In this document: positions 1 through 12,099 of the stretch, one piece after another
Position numbering within the stretch: position 1 is the stretch's first letter
How the letters are laid out: every line of letters begins with the position of its first letter
Source: Ancylostoma caninum
Taxonomy: Eukaryota > Nematoda > Chromadorea > Rhabditida > Ancylostomatidae
DNA length: 64,000 nucleotides
Assembly (NCBI GenBank): GCA_037903475.1
Contig: JBAJFG010000470.1
Location: forward strand, 62,001 to 126,000
Direction of reading: 5' to 3'
Translations under genes and position numbers: made by a program
The notes under the pieces: generated by a model
What the model was told of the DNA's origin: nothing
Databases searched by the model: none
The model's input: only the letters and a program-made list of their open reading frames with translations

Positions 1-1490
1 GCCCCAAAGCGTCACCACCTGCCTAATACTGAACCCATGGACTGTGACTGCTCCAATTTGCCGTTACATCGACGATTACTGCATTTCCTACTCTTCGTTA
101 GCACTATTGTAAAAAAGAAGCTATTCTAAACCCTACAGCTAATTTATCATTCTAAACCCTATAGCTAATTTACCATGCTCCAAAAGAAACCTGATAGTCC
201 GGCTGACGCCGGGCTCACAGCTTTCTTCTGGACTCGCTTCCCTCGCCTCACATTCGTGTATACATTTCCTTCTACTGAGCGCTGACGCACCACTCTCGCA
301 GATGTGGACACATCCAGCGACACCTTAAGCACTACTGAGCGCCGACGCACTATTTTCGCAGCTGTGCACACGTTTGTAACATCTTCCCCGCTAACCACTC
401 TTTCTACATAGACGCAATGTCTCGGACTTGCCCTCGACAACGTCGTGAGCGTCGATCATGCAGGATGGGGATGATCCGAGGTCGGTGTTTTTTTTTTGGG
501 GGGGGGGGGGGGGGGCGATGCCGGCAAAGAGTTAACAACCGCGCACGAGGGTGGAATGAGACGTGCGCTGTATCGCTGCAATGGAGGGAATGCACCGCAC
601 GAACCACCGCAGAACCGCGTCCACAACCACGACGCTCACAAAGTCGTCGTCGTCGCCCTAACTTTGCACCCATCCTCTCGCATCCTTGTGAGCGCACCTA
701 TCATCCGTGCCACTCCATCCCACTGGCTCATTCTCTTCTTTCTAAAGGCATCCTACCGGTCCATTCCCTTCTATACACTCTCATGATCATACGCTTATTC
801 CATCCATTCCAACTGTGGTGTGAAAAACTTTCGGTCATCACAAGAACTAAACATGTCTGAGCATTAATGAAAGTGGACCGAAACACCTCTAAATCAAGGT
901 AAAAAAAAATCAAAATCTAATCTAATCTAATTAGCATCTCTCTGCACATAACTCGACTCGCTGAGCTCGATGGTAAAGGTAATTTTCGAAGACAGTGGCT
1001 GGTTCTCGTGTACACACACACATAAAATCTTTTCGATCTGCGGTGGCGTGCCTGCGCACCGCTCACCCTTCGTCCATACCGTTATCATTGTCTACGTATT
1101 ATAGCCAAATCATAGCCAACCATCACTTCTAGCTATCGGTGACGTGTCTGGCCTGCTAGAGGTAACGATAGAGAAGAAGGGATTAGCGGTTCGGATGCAC
1201 GCCATCCCAGATTGAACAGATCATACGCACGTAAACTACCAATTAAGAAGGAGTAGGATTTTCTCGTTAATTAATTTCTCGTTATCATTAAATAATGACT
1301 CGTTACAAGCTGATCTTCTTGAGAGGTGTACATTGATTGTGAAATCTTTCATCATATTACAGTCTCCCCGAAAGTGTTGTGGTTTGTGCCAGGGCTAAAT
1401 GAACGACTACGGTTCCGGGTAGAAATAATGAATAATAATAAAAGTAAAATCTATTAAACAAAGCGCCGTAAGGGGGCTAGAGCGGTTAGA
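1..1490. other. Non-coding stretch, no gene recognised
   Basis: No open frame here looks like a known protein. Short frames on both strands are low-complexity and carry no recognisable motif. Two similar blocks containing CTACTGAGCGC(T/C)GACGCAC lie 60 bp apart, at about 272 and 332, so there is a small local duplication. A T-run followed by a G-run sits at 488-515. The sequence from about 1495 belongs to the next element. Confidence 0.6.
488..515 (+). repeat. Poly-T/poly-G homopolymer tract
   Basis: Ten T residues (488-497) are followed directly by 18 G residues (498-515). This is a simple mononucleotide tract. The exact length is the kind of feature sequencing and assembly often miscount. 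Confidence 0.9.
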
Positions 1491-1494
1491 GATA

Positions 1495-3465
1495 CGGGGC
1501 GGCACTCATAGACACCGCAATCTTGAGGAGCAGACTGTGTGGCGAAATGGCCGATTTCCATGGACGCAGACACGTTCGCTTCGGGACCCGAAATTACGTC
1601 ACTGCTGGCTCTCCCGCATGCACGGGATGGTGATTTCATCACCTTCGCTGGCGGTCTCACCGCATAGGAGTGAGGGAGTGTTTACGAGCTTTCAGGCTGC
1701 ACAATGTACGCAGCAGGAAAACCACCCTTCCAATGTTGCGACGATGGGTGCACTTCCAGGAAGAAATGGATGGGTGCTATGAGAGCTGCTGCGTCTCGGA
1801 AGCTTTGGGGAGGCTGGACTTACGCGATCGCCTCAGCCCCTGTTGAATTTTCGCGGCGATTGTGTAGTCACAACATTCGTTCGTTACGACATTCGTTCGT
1901 TTCGAGAAAGCTTCTGCACTAACTAAGAGTAAAAGCCTCTAAATAGGAAGGCATGACATTGTATATCCAATCAACTATATACGGATGCGGGTCCACCGAT
2001 GGAGAAAGGACCCGCCGTGGCCCAATGGTCCGGGGACGCCAGGATACGGGTCCACCAATGGAGAAAGGGCCCTCCGTGGCCCAGTGGTGCGGGGGACACC
2101 GAGATACAGGTCCACCGATGGAGAAAGCGCCCACTGTGGCCCAGTGGTGGGGGGGATGACAGGATACCGATAGAGAAAGGGCCCGCCGTGGCCCAGTGCT
2201 GTGGGGAACGCCAGTATACGGGTCCAGCGATGGAGAAAAAGCCCGCCGTGGCCAAATGGTGCGGCGGACGCCGAGATACGGGTCCACCAATGGAGAAAGG
2301 GCCCTCCGTGGCCCAGTGCTGTGGGGGATGACAGGATACGGGTCCACCGATGGAGAAAGGGCCCTCCGTGGCCCAGTGCTGTGGGGAACGCCAAGATATG
2401 GGTCCACCGATGGAGAAAAGGCCCGCCATGGCCCAGTGGTCCACCGCCCGGGCCCAGTGACACCGAGATACAGGTCCACCGATGGAGAAAGGGCCCACTG
2501 TGGCCCAGTGGTGTGGGGGATGACAGGATACGGGTCCAGTGCTGTGGGGGATGACAGGATACGGGTCCACCGATGGAGAAAGGGCCCGCTGTGGCCCAGT
2601 GCTGTGGGGAACGCCAGGATATGGGTCCACCGATGGAGGAAAGGCCCGCCATGGCCCAATGGTGCGGGGAACACCGAGATACAGGTCCACCGATGGAGAA
2701 AGGGCCCACTGTGGCCCAGTGGTGTGGGGGATGACAGGATACGATTCCACCGATGGAGAAAAGGCCCGCCGTGGCCCAGTGGTGCGGGGGACACCGAGAT
2801 CAGGTCCACCGATGAAGAAAGGGCCCACTGTGGCCCAGTGGTGTGGAGAACGTCAGGATACGGGTTCACTTTAGTCCGATATTGTTAAGAATGCCAGGAT
2901 GCGAACCCGCGCTTGGAGAACGGATCCGGTTTGCCCTAACTGTGAGGAGGGCGCCAGAACACGGGCGCTCTGATGGAGGAAGGGCCCGCCGTGGCCCAGT
3001 AGTATGGATAACACCAGAATACGGGTCCGCCAATATAGGATTGGTCCGCTGTGACTCAGTAAACTGGAGAATACTAGGATATGGTTCAGGCCTAACAGTG
3101 AAAATGGCGCCAGAATACGGGTCCAGCGATGGAGAAAAGCCCGCTGCGGCCCAGTAATCTGGAAAACACTCGGATACGATTTCGCCTTGTCCAATAGTGT
3201 GGGGAACGGCAGGATATAGTTCCGCCGATGGAGAACGCGTCTGCGTTAGCCGGGTAGTGAGGAATACGCACGAATACGCCATACGATGGAGAACGAACTT
3301 CTCATGCTCATACTCAACTCATAAGAAGGATTTCATGTTTGGGCCCATTGGAAGATTGGTTCTGCTTCTTTATAAATTTTCTAGAGATTTGGCAAGTGTG
3401 GAGCGTTTGCACATGTCCCAAGTGGCTGCCCCACCCCACTTTCTAGCGTCCCGAAGGGGCGCTAG
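1495..3465 (+). mobile_element. Helitron-like element, family A copy 1, with internal minisatellite
   Basis: The 3' end (3443-3465) is a near-perfect hairpin: CTAGCGTCCC, loop GAA, GGGGCGCTAG. It ends in CTAG followed by host T, which is the CTRR|T terminus typical of Helitrons. A reverse-strand copy at 40380-41905 shares the 3' hairpin, the internal 59-60 bp repeats and the 5' portion (about 1495-1930). The left boundary is set only by where similarity between the two copies stops; no clear 5' TC terminus was found. No Rep/helicase frame is present, so it is non-autonomous. Confidence 0.65.
1985..3290 (+). repeat. 59-60 bp minisatellite inside Helitron A copy 1
   Basis: About 15 well-kept units run from about 1985 to 2870, followed by degenerate units to about 3290. 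The unit core is GGTCCACCGATGGAGAAAGG, then GCCCGCCGTGGCCCAGTGGT, then GGGGAACGCCAGGATACG. Unit starts at 1991, 2050 and 2110 give the period. Stop-free units create long open frames on both strands; these are repeat artefacts. The same unit recurs at 15420-15905, 40560-41320 (reversed) and 53800-53930 (reversed). Confidence 0.92.
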
Positions 3466-3617
3466 TAATAAAGAAAGAATAATAAAGAATAAAGAAAGAA
3501 GTAAAGAATAATAAAGAATAATAAAGAATAAAGTTCGAAATAATGGGTATTTTTGAATTATGGTCGGTCAATCGCTAATCGGCTTAAAGGGCGTATGTTG
3601 GTTGGAAATATTAATCA

Positions 3618-3860
3618 CGAGCCAGAGCGCCGCTTCGCGGCGCTCTGTTTCGGACCCGTGTGCTACGTTATCTCCGGGCTAGGTAAACTCTGAAAAAAAT
3701 AGAACCCCGAGCCAGAGCGCCGCTTCGCGGCGCTCTGTCTCGGACCCGTGTACTGCGTTACCTCCGGGCTAGGTAAACTCTAAAAAAATAGAACCCCGCT
3801 TCGCGGGCTCAGTCTCGGACCCTTGTGCTTCGCCGCGCTTCGCGGATGACAGTGATTTTC
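3618..3860 (+). repeat. Tandem array of about 90 bp units with a GC-rich hairpin
   Basis: Two full units and one truncated unit start near 3619, 3709 and 3795. Each full unit has the hairpin AGAGCGCCGC-TTCG-GCGGCGCTCT, a TCGGACCCGTGTGCTACGTTA-like block and a GGGCTAGGTAAACTCT block. The third copy lacks most of the hairpin. A related array lies at 41895-42066 in the same orientation. The family is not one I can name. Confidence 0.8.
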
Positions 3861-3865
3861 TGCGA

Positions 3866-5095
3866 AACTGCATAGCTCCTAAACGGTTTGGAGATTAGCT
3901 CTTATTATGTACTACATAGAGAGCTTCTACATGGTTCTTTGTATGAGTAGCAGCACAGATTCTCACGTGGTCAAGTCGTTTTTATTTATGATATAACGCT
4001 GAAAATCGAAATTGTTATGATTCGGGCACAATTAGCTTGTAACAGAAAAAATGCGTAAAGATTCTATTCCTATTTCGTAAGCACAATATTAAGCTCATGG
4101 AGTGCACCATTTGTTCCCTGACCGTTAATTTATAATTGCTGCCACTACTTGATGCTTTAGAAGGAGTAGGCTTTTTCAAACAGCAGAGATTTAGAAGTTT
4201 CAAAGGTTTACCCATTTCCAGCGATCTCTAGAGAAAGAAATAAATGTAACCGATGAATTGGAAACATTTTACAGATATTTTCCATGAGGGTGCACAACAA
4301 ATCAGTTCGGAAGTTTTGATAGTTCTTGACTCTTCGACCGAAGAAGTGGAGGAACGGGAGATTTCCAAAAATAGAGGTGGATGGAGGAGATGCTAGTCAT
4401 CTATCAGCCGAGAAATTGCAAATATTGTGAAGATATATGGATATGAAGGTATTTTCAAGGAAAGCGCACAGGAAATCCTCCCGTAGGAGCGCCGGCTCTC
4501 TCTCGGCTCGAAAATTGCTAACTTTGTGGACATATTTTTAATGGAGTGTCCACCACAAATTCTCGTTAGCGTGGAACCTTAATGTCGCCCAGAAACTCCT
4601 CCTCTTTCAAGTTGAGTGCCATGTTTTATCAACTTCGGAAGGCCAGTGGCCTTCAAATCCTTCCACTAACAAACGAACTCCGTTTATGAGTGGACAATTC
4701 AGTTGAGTTGACAATTGAGTAGCAATAATATTTGCAAATATTCGGGAAAATACTCGAAAAATTCCAGGAGCAGAAGAAGTTGGCGCTGTGGGATCTAATA
4801 AGATAATCAGATAGCCATTTAAATTGTGCCAGTAGTGAATGTGTGCACATGGTAAGGCTATCGGCTCTAGTTTCGCAACCTAATCGCCACCGTGATATTC
4901 ATCACTATTTAAGGTTTCCACGGAAAATTCGGAGATTTGCGAGTTTCCGAATTGTTTCTTTGGCGATTCCCTCAAAAGCTGGTGCGGACCGTATCTTTCG
5001 CAATAGCTCACGCGAGGGATCAAAGTACCGACAGATACGCTCGGCTAGCGCTTTATTATATAGGGGATATTTCAATCTACCAGGAAGTTTCCTTG
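3866..5095. other. Unassigned non-coding stretch
   Basis: Only short frames without recognisable domains are present. Two similar stretches near 4255-4300 and 4500-4560 share wording such as ATATTTT and CACAACAAAT, suggesting an old local duplication. No splice-consistent coding pattern was found. Confidence 0.5.
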
Positions 5096-5099
5096 AAGG

Positions 5100-5660
5100 A
5101 CTTCATGAACAAGTCTGACCATTATTTAGTGTTGACGTATGATGGAACTCCGTATCCCAGCCCTCACTTGCGTGAAAGGGTTATTCCTAGTATCACCGGC
5201 TCGTTCTATGACGCTGAACGTATTTTCATCCTGCTTACGCAACGGCCGGGTTTCTGAGGCGTACGTTGAAGAAGGGAGAACCGTTGTGTTGAAGAGGTTA
5301 GCCTCGCATGGTGTTCCTCGTCTTCTACATTACGTCCTCGATGCTCTCGTAAGCTCCCCAAGACAATCGCTTTCTCCTGCCCAGCTCTGGAGCGTTGACT
5401 TCCCGACTTAGATATACGTAGGTGGCGCATCCGAGTATGGTCGCTCCATTGAGCAAGAAAGAGGAATCCAAGAGTCATCTGTTCTTCATCAACATCGTCC
5501 TCGTTAGATTCAGTTGAAGACCGATCTTTCTACACGCGTCGTCGATGTCGGCCGTCCGTTCCGCTTAGGTGTTGATTGGCGTTATAAGGACGATGTTCTC
5601 AGCAAGCTTGCACTCCCATGTTATCTCACTATAGCCTTCGCATGGTGTCCTCGAAAGTGG
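5100..5660 (-). pseudogene. RTE-type LINE, 3' part of reverse transcriptase ORF, decayed
   Basis: Reading the minus strand and allowing frame changes gives phrases typical of the C-terminal part of RTE-clade ORF2. These are APELGRRKRLSWGAYESIED, then VVRRTRNTMRG, then SSTYASETRPLRKQDENTFS, then VIERAG and FTQVRAGIRSS. RTE elements carry an endonuclease and reverse transcriptase; only the connection region after the catalytic domain remains here. Frame breaks and stops show it is dead. Assignment rests on recalled family wording. Confidence 0.6.
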
Positions 5661-5913
5661 CGCTGAAAGCTTTATCAACACGTCACTTTGATGAACCCCT
5701 CTGCTGACGTCGATAGTGATGGCGGTGTAGAATGACGAAATTTTGGTCGTGAAGTTACTGTAGAGTCCACAAAATATCTTGATGTATTACGTAGGTATGC
5801 AATAAGTTTGCTCAGTAGGTCGAATAGAGAATTAATACTAGTTTGAAACGCTGAAATAGCTTTTCTAAGTCTATCAGAACTCACAATTCAAACGTAGAAA
5901 ACTTCTTATATTG

Positions 5914-6041
5914 TCTATCCGAAACGACGAGTCCGCCCATGCACACGGAGATCGAGAGTTGGCACGGATGGGACGTGCGCTGTTAGCCGCCACGTCGTCC
6001 ACGTCACAGCCAAACTGGGTGGACTCGTCGTTTCGGACAGA
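5914..6041. mobile_element. Short hairpin MITE with 26 bp inverted termini
   Basis: The left end begins TCTATCCGAAACGACGAGTC and continues CGCCCA (5914-5939). It is repeated in reverse at the right end, 6016-6041, with a few mismatches. The 128 bp unit could fold on itself. No protein is encoded. The superfamily is unclear because no convincing target duplication is visible. Confidence 0.7.
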
Positions 6042-6130
6042 TTATACCAGCTTGCTACTATTTTAGAGAGATGAGCCCAGCTAATGATTCAGTCCGTCAA
6101 TGCCGTCGCCAGTCATTAAATGAAGTATGC

Positions 6131-6206
6131 CCAAGCACGCGATCCAGTCGCCGCGACTAGATCGCTCGTGCAAAACTTAGTCGCGGCGACCAGATCGCGT
6201 CGCTTG
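6131..6206. repeat. 29 bp stem inverted repeat
   Basis: The stem 6131-6159 (starting CCAAGCACGCGATCCAGTCG) pairs with 6178-6206 across an 18-base loop, with few mismatches. Both outer flanks contain GAAGTATGC in direct orientation, which could be a target duplication or part of the repeat. Probably a small foldback or MITE. Confidence 0.65.
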
Positions 6207-6239
6207 AAGTATGCTCAGGGTTTTTAAGAGTAGATGTAA

Positions 6240-9200
6240 TAGTTGATGCCTTTACGCACAAGGCTACCTAAAATTGGGTAAAACGGAGGAAATTCGATGC
6301 ACGGAAAGAAGGTACCGTGATAAGGGTTCAGTTCCAGGTGGGGGTTGTAGAGGCCCCGAGAGCCTCGAGAAAATGTTGACATGGCCTAAAACATCTGAGC
6401 GATATGCGAGCGAGTACAAAATGCATAGGATGCTGCGGAGAAAGTATGAACGTGGACAAAGGCGCTGTGGTGATGTAACGATGTGCTTGAGAAGTTGCAC
6501 CACTAGTGTGAAGAAGGTTTCATGCGACATGTAAAACTCAATGGAGATGGACCGCATAAGCGAAAGATGCTAGAAAACAAACAAAAATTTAGCCCAGGAG
6601 GACACTTCACTTCACTGCTGAAAAGGTCAGCCATGAAATTAGTTTTCGGGTTATCGATTAAAATGCTTGAGAATGCCATAAGACAGCACATGCTTCGAGA
6701 GTACCACGATTTGGCGGAATGAAGTCAAGGATGCGCGAGAGATACTGTTAGATGGTCATATATAATACTTTCCTTAAAAAAAATATTAACGTGCGAGTAA
6801 TGCGAGCGTTACATAGCAAAGATCTGAATGGCCGCCGTCAGTGGGGCGTTCATGCTGTGAAGAATAATATCACGAATTCCTCGTGTTCATCTAGGTTTCT
6901 AGCCAATTCAGTAACAGGGACTTTTTGCTAGCTGAGTTGGGGTCACCTTGTAATCGTGAGGTTGTTGGAGAATGGCGAACAAGCCTTCCGCATCTTGAGG
7001 CAAACAGCTCTGAAGAATTTTAAGAAAGACTTTGTCATTCTCGAGACTTCTTCATTATGAGATTCTGGAAATTTAGGTGGTTTCTGTCCTCTTTGATAGG
7101 AGGCAAATGAGGAAGGTCTTTGTTGGCATTCCATCATAAAGTTGAGACGTCAAAAAATTTTAGAACTCATACAGTTGGCTGCTTTAAAAATTTATGCTTT
7201 CAGTTTTGTCAAGGATCAGTTGAGCACTTTACATCAAAGAGCAAAGCAGAGAACTTCTATCCTTTTGGTGTCGTATTCGCAACCAATTGTTTCTATTTTC
7301 TTCTGTGTCTGCGAAGCCTGCAACTTGATCGTTAAAATATTGGGAAAGAACATATCTCAAATTGGTTACTGTGATAACAGTATCCTATCGTTGAACCAAG
7401 CTGTTGCTAACAATTTTTAACTGCTCCCCAATATCTTTTCCAGCTTCCACGAGAAAGGAGTAGTCATCTGTCCTGAAATGGAGTGCATGTAGTTTTCCCA
7501 TTGTCCAATGCTCCCAAAAACGAATGCGAAAACTATGTGGCTACAGAAGCTGCGAGCTAGAATTGTAACATGTGCAGGTAAAGGATGATACCGATTTTGT
7601 GCTGTATGGTCCAAGAGAATGATTCCTTCATGGATCTTGACTTCACTTTGTGACCACAACGCTACTTCTCTTTCTCTTGTGCACTTATACATCTGTAAAC
7701 TTTCTAGTTATATCACAATGGAACGGCTATTCTGTTAAACCAATGTATCACTACGATTGTACTGTTTTGCTACAACTCTTATGAAATCGAGGAGATTATG
7801 AGAAAAAACCCTGGAAACAGAAATAGCCAGCTGCATTATACCATTTGAAGGAGGCAAAAATAACAGAGGAGGTTTCCGCTGAACTTTTTCCAACAGATTG
7901 CAAGTCTCCGAGGCAATTCTGTGTTCGAGAAGCAAGTACTCAACGTTATGTGTAATGTAGCGAGCGACAGTTATGACCTCTTCTCACAAATCTAACAGAA
8001 TCAATAAAATCGCATGAAACTCTTAAAAACAAACCAGGTCATTTCTGTATCCAGCATTCTTTAATATAATCGTGAATAAAAGTGCGCGATAAGCCCAGTC
8101 TTTAAACGCAATCTCTTTCAGGTCCGTGCAGCCCTCCAAAACATCGTCGTACGGGTTAGTTGTCTCGGCTCTTGGGAGAAGGCAGAGAACCTGAAGCTAA
8201 ACTTGTTAGAAGGACTATTTCTGGAAAGTTAGCAGCATTCAGGTGTGAACTTTTATTTCTACTATTTTATAGGAAGCATACTTACCGCAGTCAACAGACC
8301 AAAGAGAGGAAACATTGTTGTAATTGCCCCTGTATTTTCTGTCTTCTTTTGTACTGATGGATACAGTGGGCGTCATCAATTAAACGACATGCTAGCATGC
8401 GTGTTCGTTACACGTGTTCAAGTAGAGTCTTATTAAACGCTGTTTTCAACGTTTTGAACCGATTATCAGATTTCGTAGCCCACTTTAATCGGAGATTTCA
8501 ATTCTGAGTACGGTACCTCATTAATGCAGGTAATCCTCCCATTTCCCAGTTCACATCAATCCGCATAGCATGAAATAATTTCTGCCAACGCGGAAATCAA
8601 TATCAGAGTGATGGCTCCAAAATGGAGCTTCATGATGAATGTTGCTCAATTTTGTTGAAGCCGCGAACACTACACATAAGTGAAGAGGTAAACCCATAAA
8701 CACACATTTCCGGAGGCAATCCCTCGCAATCTAAGGCATTTCCTCCCTTCAAACACGGCACAGAAAGTTTACACTGTGTGTACAGTCCTGTAGATCAGGA
8801 GGGAAGAATCTCCGTGACGCTTAGAATCCTTCACGTCGTTCCACGTCGTTATCTCCAGCAAGCAGACCATGGGTCGACGTATTAGAGATGACTGAAGACA
8901 ACCTTCGACCGTGATAGGCAGTTATGTCTAACATGTTAATCAATGATCTTCTTGTTAGGGATAATGACGTGGGGGAGCACAAGCGTTGCGGTACTTCTGT
9001 ATCAATCTACAGCACTATACACTCAATTATACACTACTGGTTTCATGGGGATATCCGAAAATGCCACTTGGTGCCGCTCCATATCCCAGGGCATTTGGCC
9101 TCGTTTTACTCTTCTAAACCCCACATGGTGCTGGTGTGTTCCAGTGGGTTCATCGCGAAATTTTTTTATCTTCAATGCGTTTTACGTTCTGGTCAGTGGA

Positions 9201-9635
9201 TCACCTGCCATTTCAGTGATCAGTGGAAAACCGCTAGCGTAAAATGATCGTCACCCGCTGAACATGTGGATTGCAGGAAAACATGGTAACATGGCAAGAG
9301 AACCCCCCCCCACATACACACACCGGAGAAAATATATGGAAACAGTCTTGGGAAAGCCAAACTTATGCAACAAAGTTTGTGCTGTTGCTAGCAAGCGAGA
9401 TTACATTAGGCTGTTGCAAAATCTATGTGAGGCTTTGACAACTAACTTCGAACAGTCATGATTTGGCTTAGAGGAGTGATCGCCCCAGTATCCATAAGGA
9501 TCATCCCTTAGCTCAACCATCCTTTAGCTAGCTTAGCCGTCCATCAGATCTGGAGCAGTCTATTTTAGGGGGACTCTCCTCTTAAATAAGGAAATTTGAT
9601 CAAGACCGCTTAAAACTGAAGTGTGAGGCCAGCCC
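6240..9635. other. Unassigned stretch, no gene recognised
   Basis: Frames of 60-107 codons occur at 6264-6557, 6274-6534, 7142-7420, 7417-7692 and 8924-9247. None shows a domain, signal peptide or codon pattern I can defend, and overlapping frames on both strands are equally open. A C-run lies at about 9306-9312. Confidence 0.45.
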
Positions 9636-9639
9636 TGTA

Positions 9640-9818
9640 CTGTGTTGTTCAGTTCTGTTCTGTTTTGAGTTCAAGGCGTTGTCCTTTCCTGCATTCTATT
9701 TATTAGTGCTCAGTTCTACAGTTTTGCATTCGTGTCGATCAGCCTACAGGTTTCATCCCGATATACTAGTGGCACATCCTCGTGGTGTATTTAATAAATA
9801 AATAAATAAATAAATAAT
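9640..9818 (+). mobile_element. Probable LINE 3' end with AATA-repeat tail
   Basis: A sequence beginning near GTACTGTGTTGTTCAGTTCT ends in about six copies of AATA (9793-9817). Short tandem A-rich tails of this kind are usual at 3' ends of RTE/CR1-type retrotransposons. No coding part is joined to it, so the element class is an inference. Confidence 0.35.
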
Positions 9819-10583
9819 CTTGTTTTCAGCAGCTCCGCTGCTACTGAGTTCGAATTCATGATACAGTTACGGGCAAATTTTTGCGAACGAGTAGCTTCCG
9901 AATCAGGTTAGTTCAAGGTCACAATCGTTTACATGTTTCTTTTTTTTTCGTGGGACGTTCAAGTCATGGCATTTGGTCGAGGATCCGAAGGCAGCGATGA
10001 AAACAAGTAGGCCCATTTTTCAGTGATCGGCAATGTGCGGAAGCAACGGATGCCTCAGACTACCCTGAGAAGTGCCACACCTCCTTCATGCTGTGCTTCG
10101 GGAACTGAGCCAAACGGCTAGCTACCGTATACGGATAGAATTTGCTTCAACGTGATAAAAACACAAACCATTCGGTGAAATATGCTTTATGCTTCATTTC
10201 AGGAACGATTTCAGAGAACATTTTGCCAGTATGGAGATATATTGTTAAATGGTACACCTTCAACAACAGGTACAAGAGAAATCAAATGTATTTTGGATGG
10301 TTTCATTGTCCAGATATTGGGTTGGGGATAAGTTTGTGAGATTTTTTCAATTTGTTTTTTCATGCTGATTTGAACTTCGCTTGATTCGCTGTCGTAGCCC
10401 ATTTTGTGGCTCTTGATTTGCACACCACAGCCGAGTTCCTCAGCTCTCGCTTAACATAGTTTTTTACCGCATGGAATGTAACCCTCTAAGTCGACAAAAA
10501 TGAACTCCGCCGCCGACTACCGTTTGACTTCAATCGTGGATCCAATGTGGCTCTAGTAGCTAGGGATATTATTGACTTCTAAA

Positions 10584-10696
10584 GAGAAACATTTTACTGC
10601 CGAAAGAACAGCACAGGAGTGGTATGCCCGCCTTAGACAGGGCAAATTTGACTTTGAAATTGTCTCTCATTCTGGACGCCCAGTTTGTTGTACATA
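10584..10696 (+). pseudogene. Mariner transposase N-terminal relic
   Basis: This frame reads EKHFTAERTAQEWYARLRQG then KFDFEIVSHSGRPV and a stop. It matches the second helix-turn-helix region of mariner transposases, which typically has a W-[FY]-x-R-[FL]-R-x-G core followed by SGRP. The catalytic domain is absent and no terminal repeats were found, so this is a fragment. Confidence 0.7.
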
Positions 10697-12099
10697 AAGG
10701 CAATTATCCACTAAGGTTGTTTCAGATGTAACGAATTATCACTACTAATGCTTAATCCCAACAACATGTAAGTTTAACTAATTCACTCCGAGCAAAACCG
10801 TAAAATGCTCGATATGAGGTAGTGGTTCACACTGGGTGTGCTCGATTTTTCCGTGCTAATTTCACTAAAACGATTAGCAAGGAACTCGATTGTGGGGATT
10901 TCCATTACTACCGATGGCACGCCGACTCTACAGGTCTGATGCAAACGTACACCACTTATTTTATCAAGTTCCTTATTCATTTCATAAACTTTGGTCCAAG
11001 AGTTGCCTTTGCGTGCTTCAAAGTAGGTCGTCTCGAACAATGCAATTCTTCGTAGAAACAGAAATGAGATGCTGCTCTATCTCTGGCAGGGTTAATAGAA
11101 GGGGAAAGGAGCTATGCAACCTATTCGGTGTGATTGACATTGTTCATGGAAGGTAATGGTTTCCATACCCATGAAAAACCGCAAGAAGTTATTCCCCAAC
11201 CCAATATTTCCCGCTCCATCCCGTAAAGCTTATATTCCAAAAGTGAATAATCTTCAAATTCGTACGGCGGGGATTTATGAAACGATGACCAAGCAAACCA
11301 AAGATGGTTGTCACGAATGTTTATCTTATAGGCGACATACTGCTAGAGGACACAAATAAAAGAAGAGGTAAAAAAAGTGCTGTATGCACCAATAATTCAA
11401 TCAGTAAGTGAATAAATAAGATGTCTATCAATGCTACGTGACAGAGTATGTACAAAGCAATTGGTGAATAATTAGAACCTTCTCTTTTTTTTCACACTTC
11501 CGGTTTCGGGGCTAAGAACTGGACCGGTTGTGTGACTTCCTTGGTGCCCCCGGGTACAATACCCTTTCATCAGTAGTTCCCAAGGAAGTTACAAAAGGTA
11601 TATGAATCGAGGAAATCGTGGAGAAACAATGAGGCAACTAGAAGTTGACAGGTAGATAGCAGATGACAAATAACCTGGTACAATAATTACTTGCTCTTAT
11701 ATATGGCACGTTTTCGAATCCCCCGCCATGTTGCCTGCCCGCAATATCCACAATGTTTTATGGAGCAGTTTATCCTAGCATATATAATAGCTCTAATTGG
11801 CTGAATGAAATATGAAATGAAATGATCCACAAGTATGAATATTAATCAACGATCACTTCCACAATACAAGTAGTCGTTATATTATCCTCTAATCCTACCA
11901 TATGCTATGTTATCGAGTTTGTTTCTAATTGAATGTATAAGGGGAATAGCAAGCAAAGTTAGGTTTTTTTGGTTAATAGAAGAATAGCCATTCGACCTAT
12001 CCGGTGCCATTCGAGCTATCCGCTGCCTCGTGTGCGGCCGATTCTCCGCAGCTCCCAATATCCACTGAGTTCTTTCCTTTCTCTAACGTTTACTGTTTG

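Noticed and set aside
417..860. A 147-codon plus-strand frame with poly-Gly
   Set aside because: It is built around the poly-T/poly-G tract, has arginine-rich low-complexity translation, and other frames overlap it equally.
1919..2888. Open frames of 230-316 codons on both strands
   Set aside because: They lie in the 59-60 bp minisatellite. A stop-free unit gives open frames in several phases at once, and the translation is just the unit repeated.
6264..6557. Overlapping 97- and 86-codon frames on opposite strands
   Set aside because: Neither has a recognisable motif and they cannot both be coding; likely chance.
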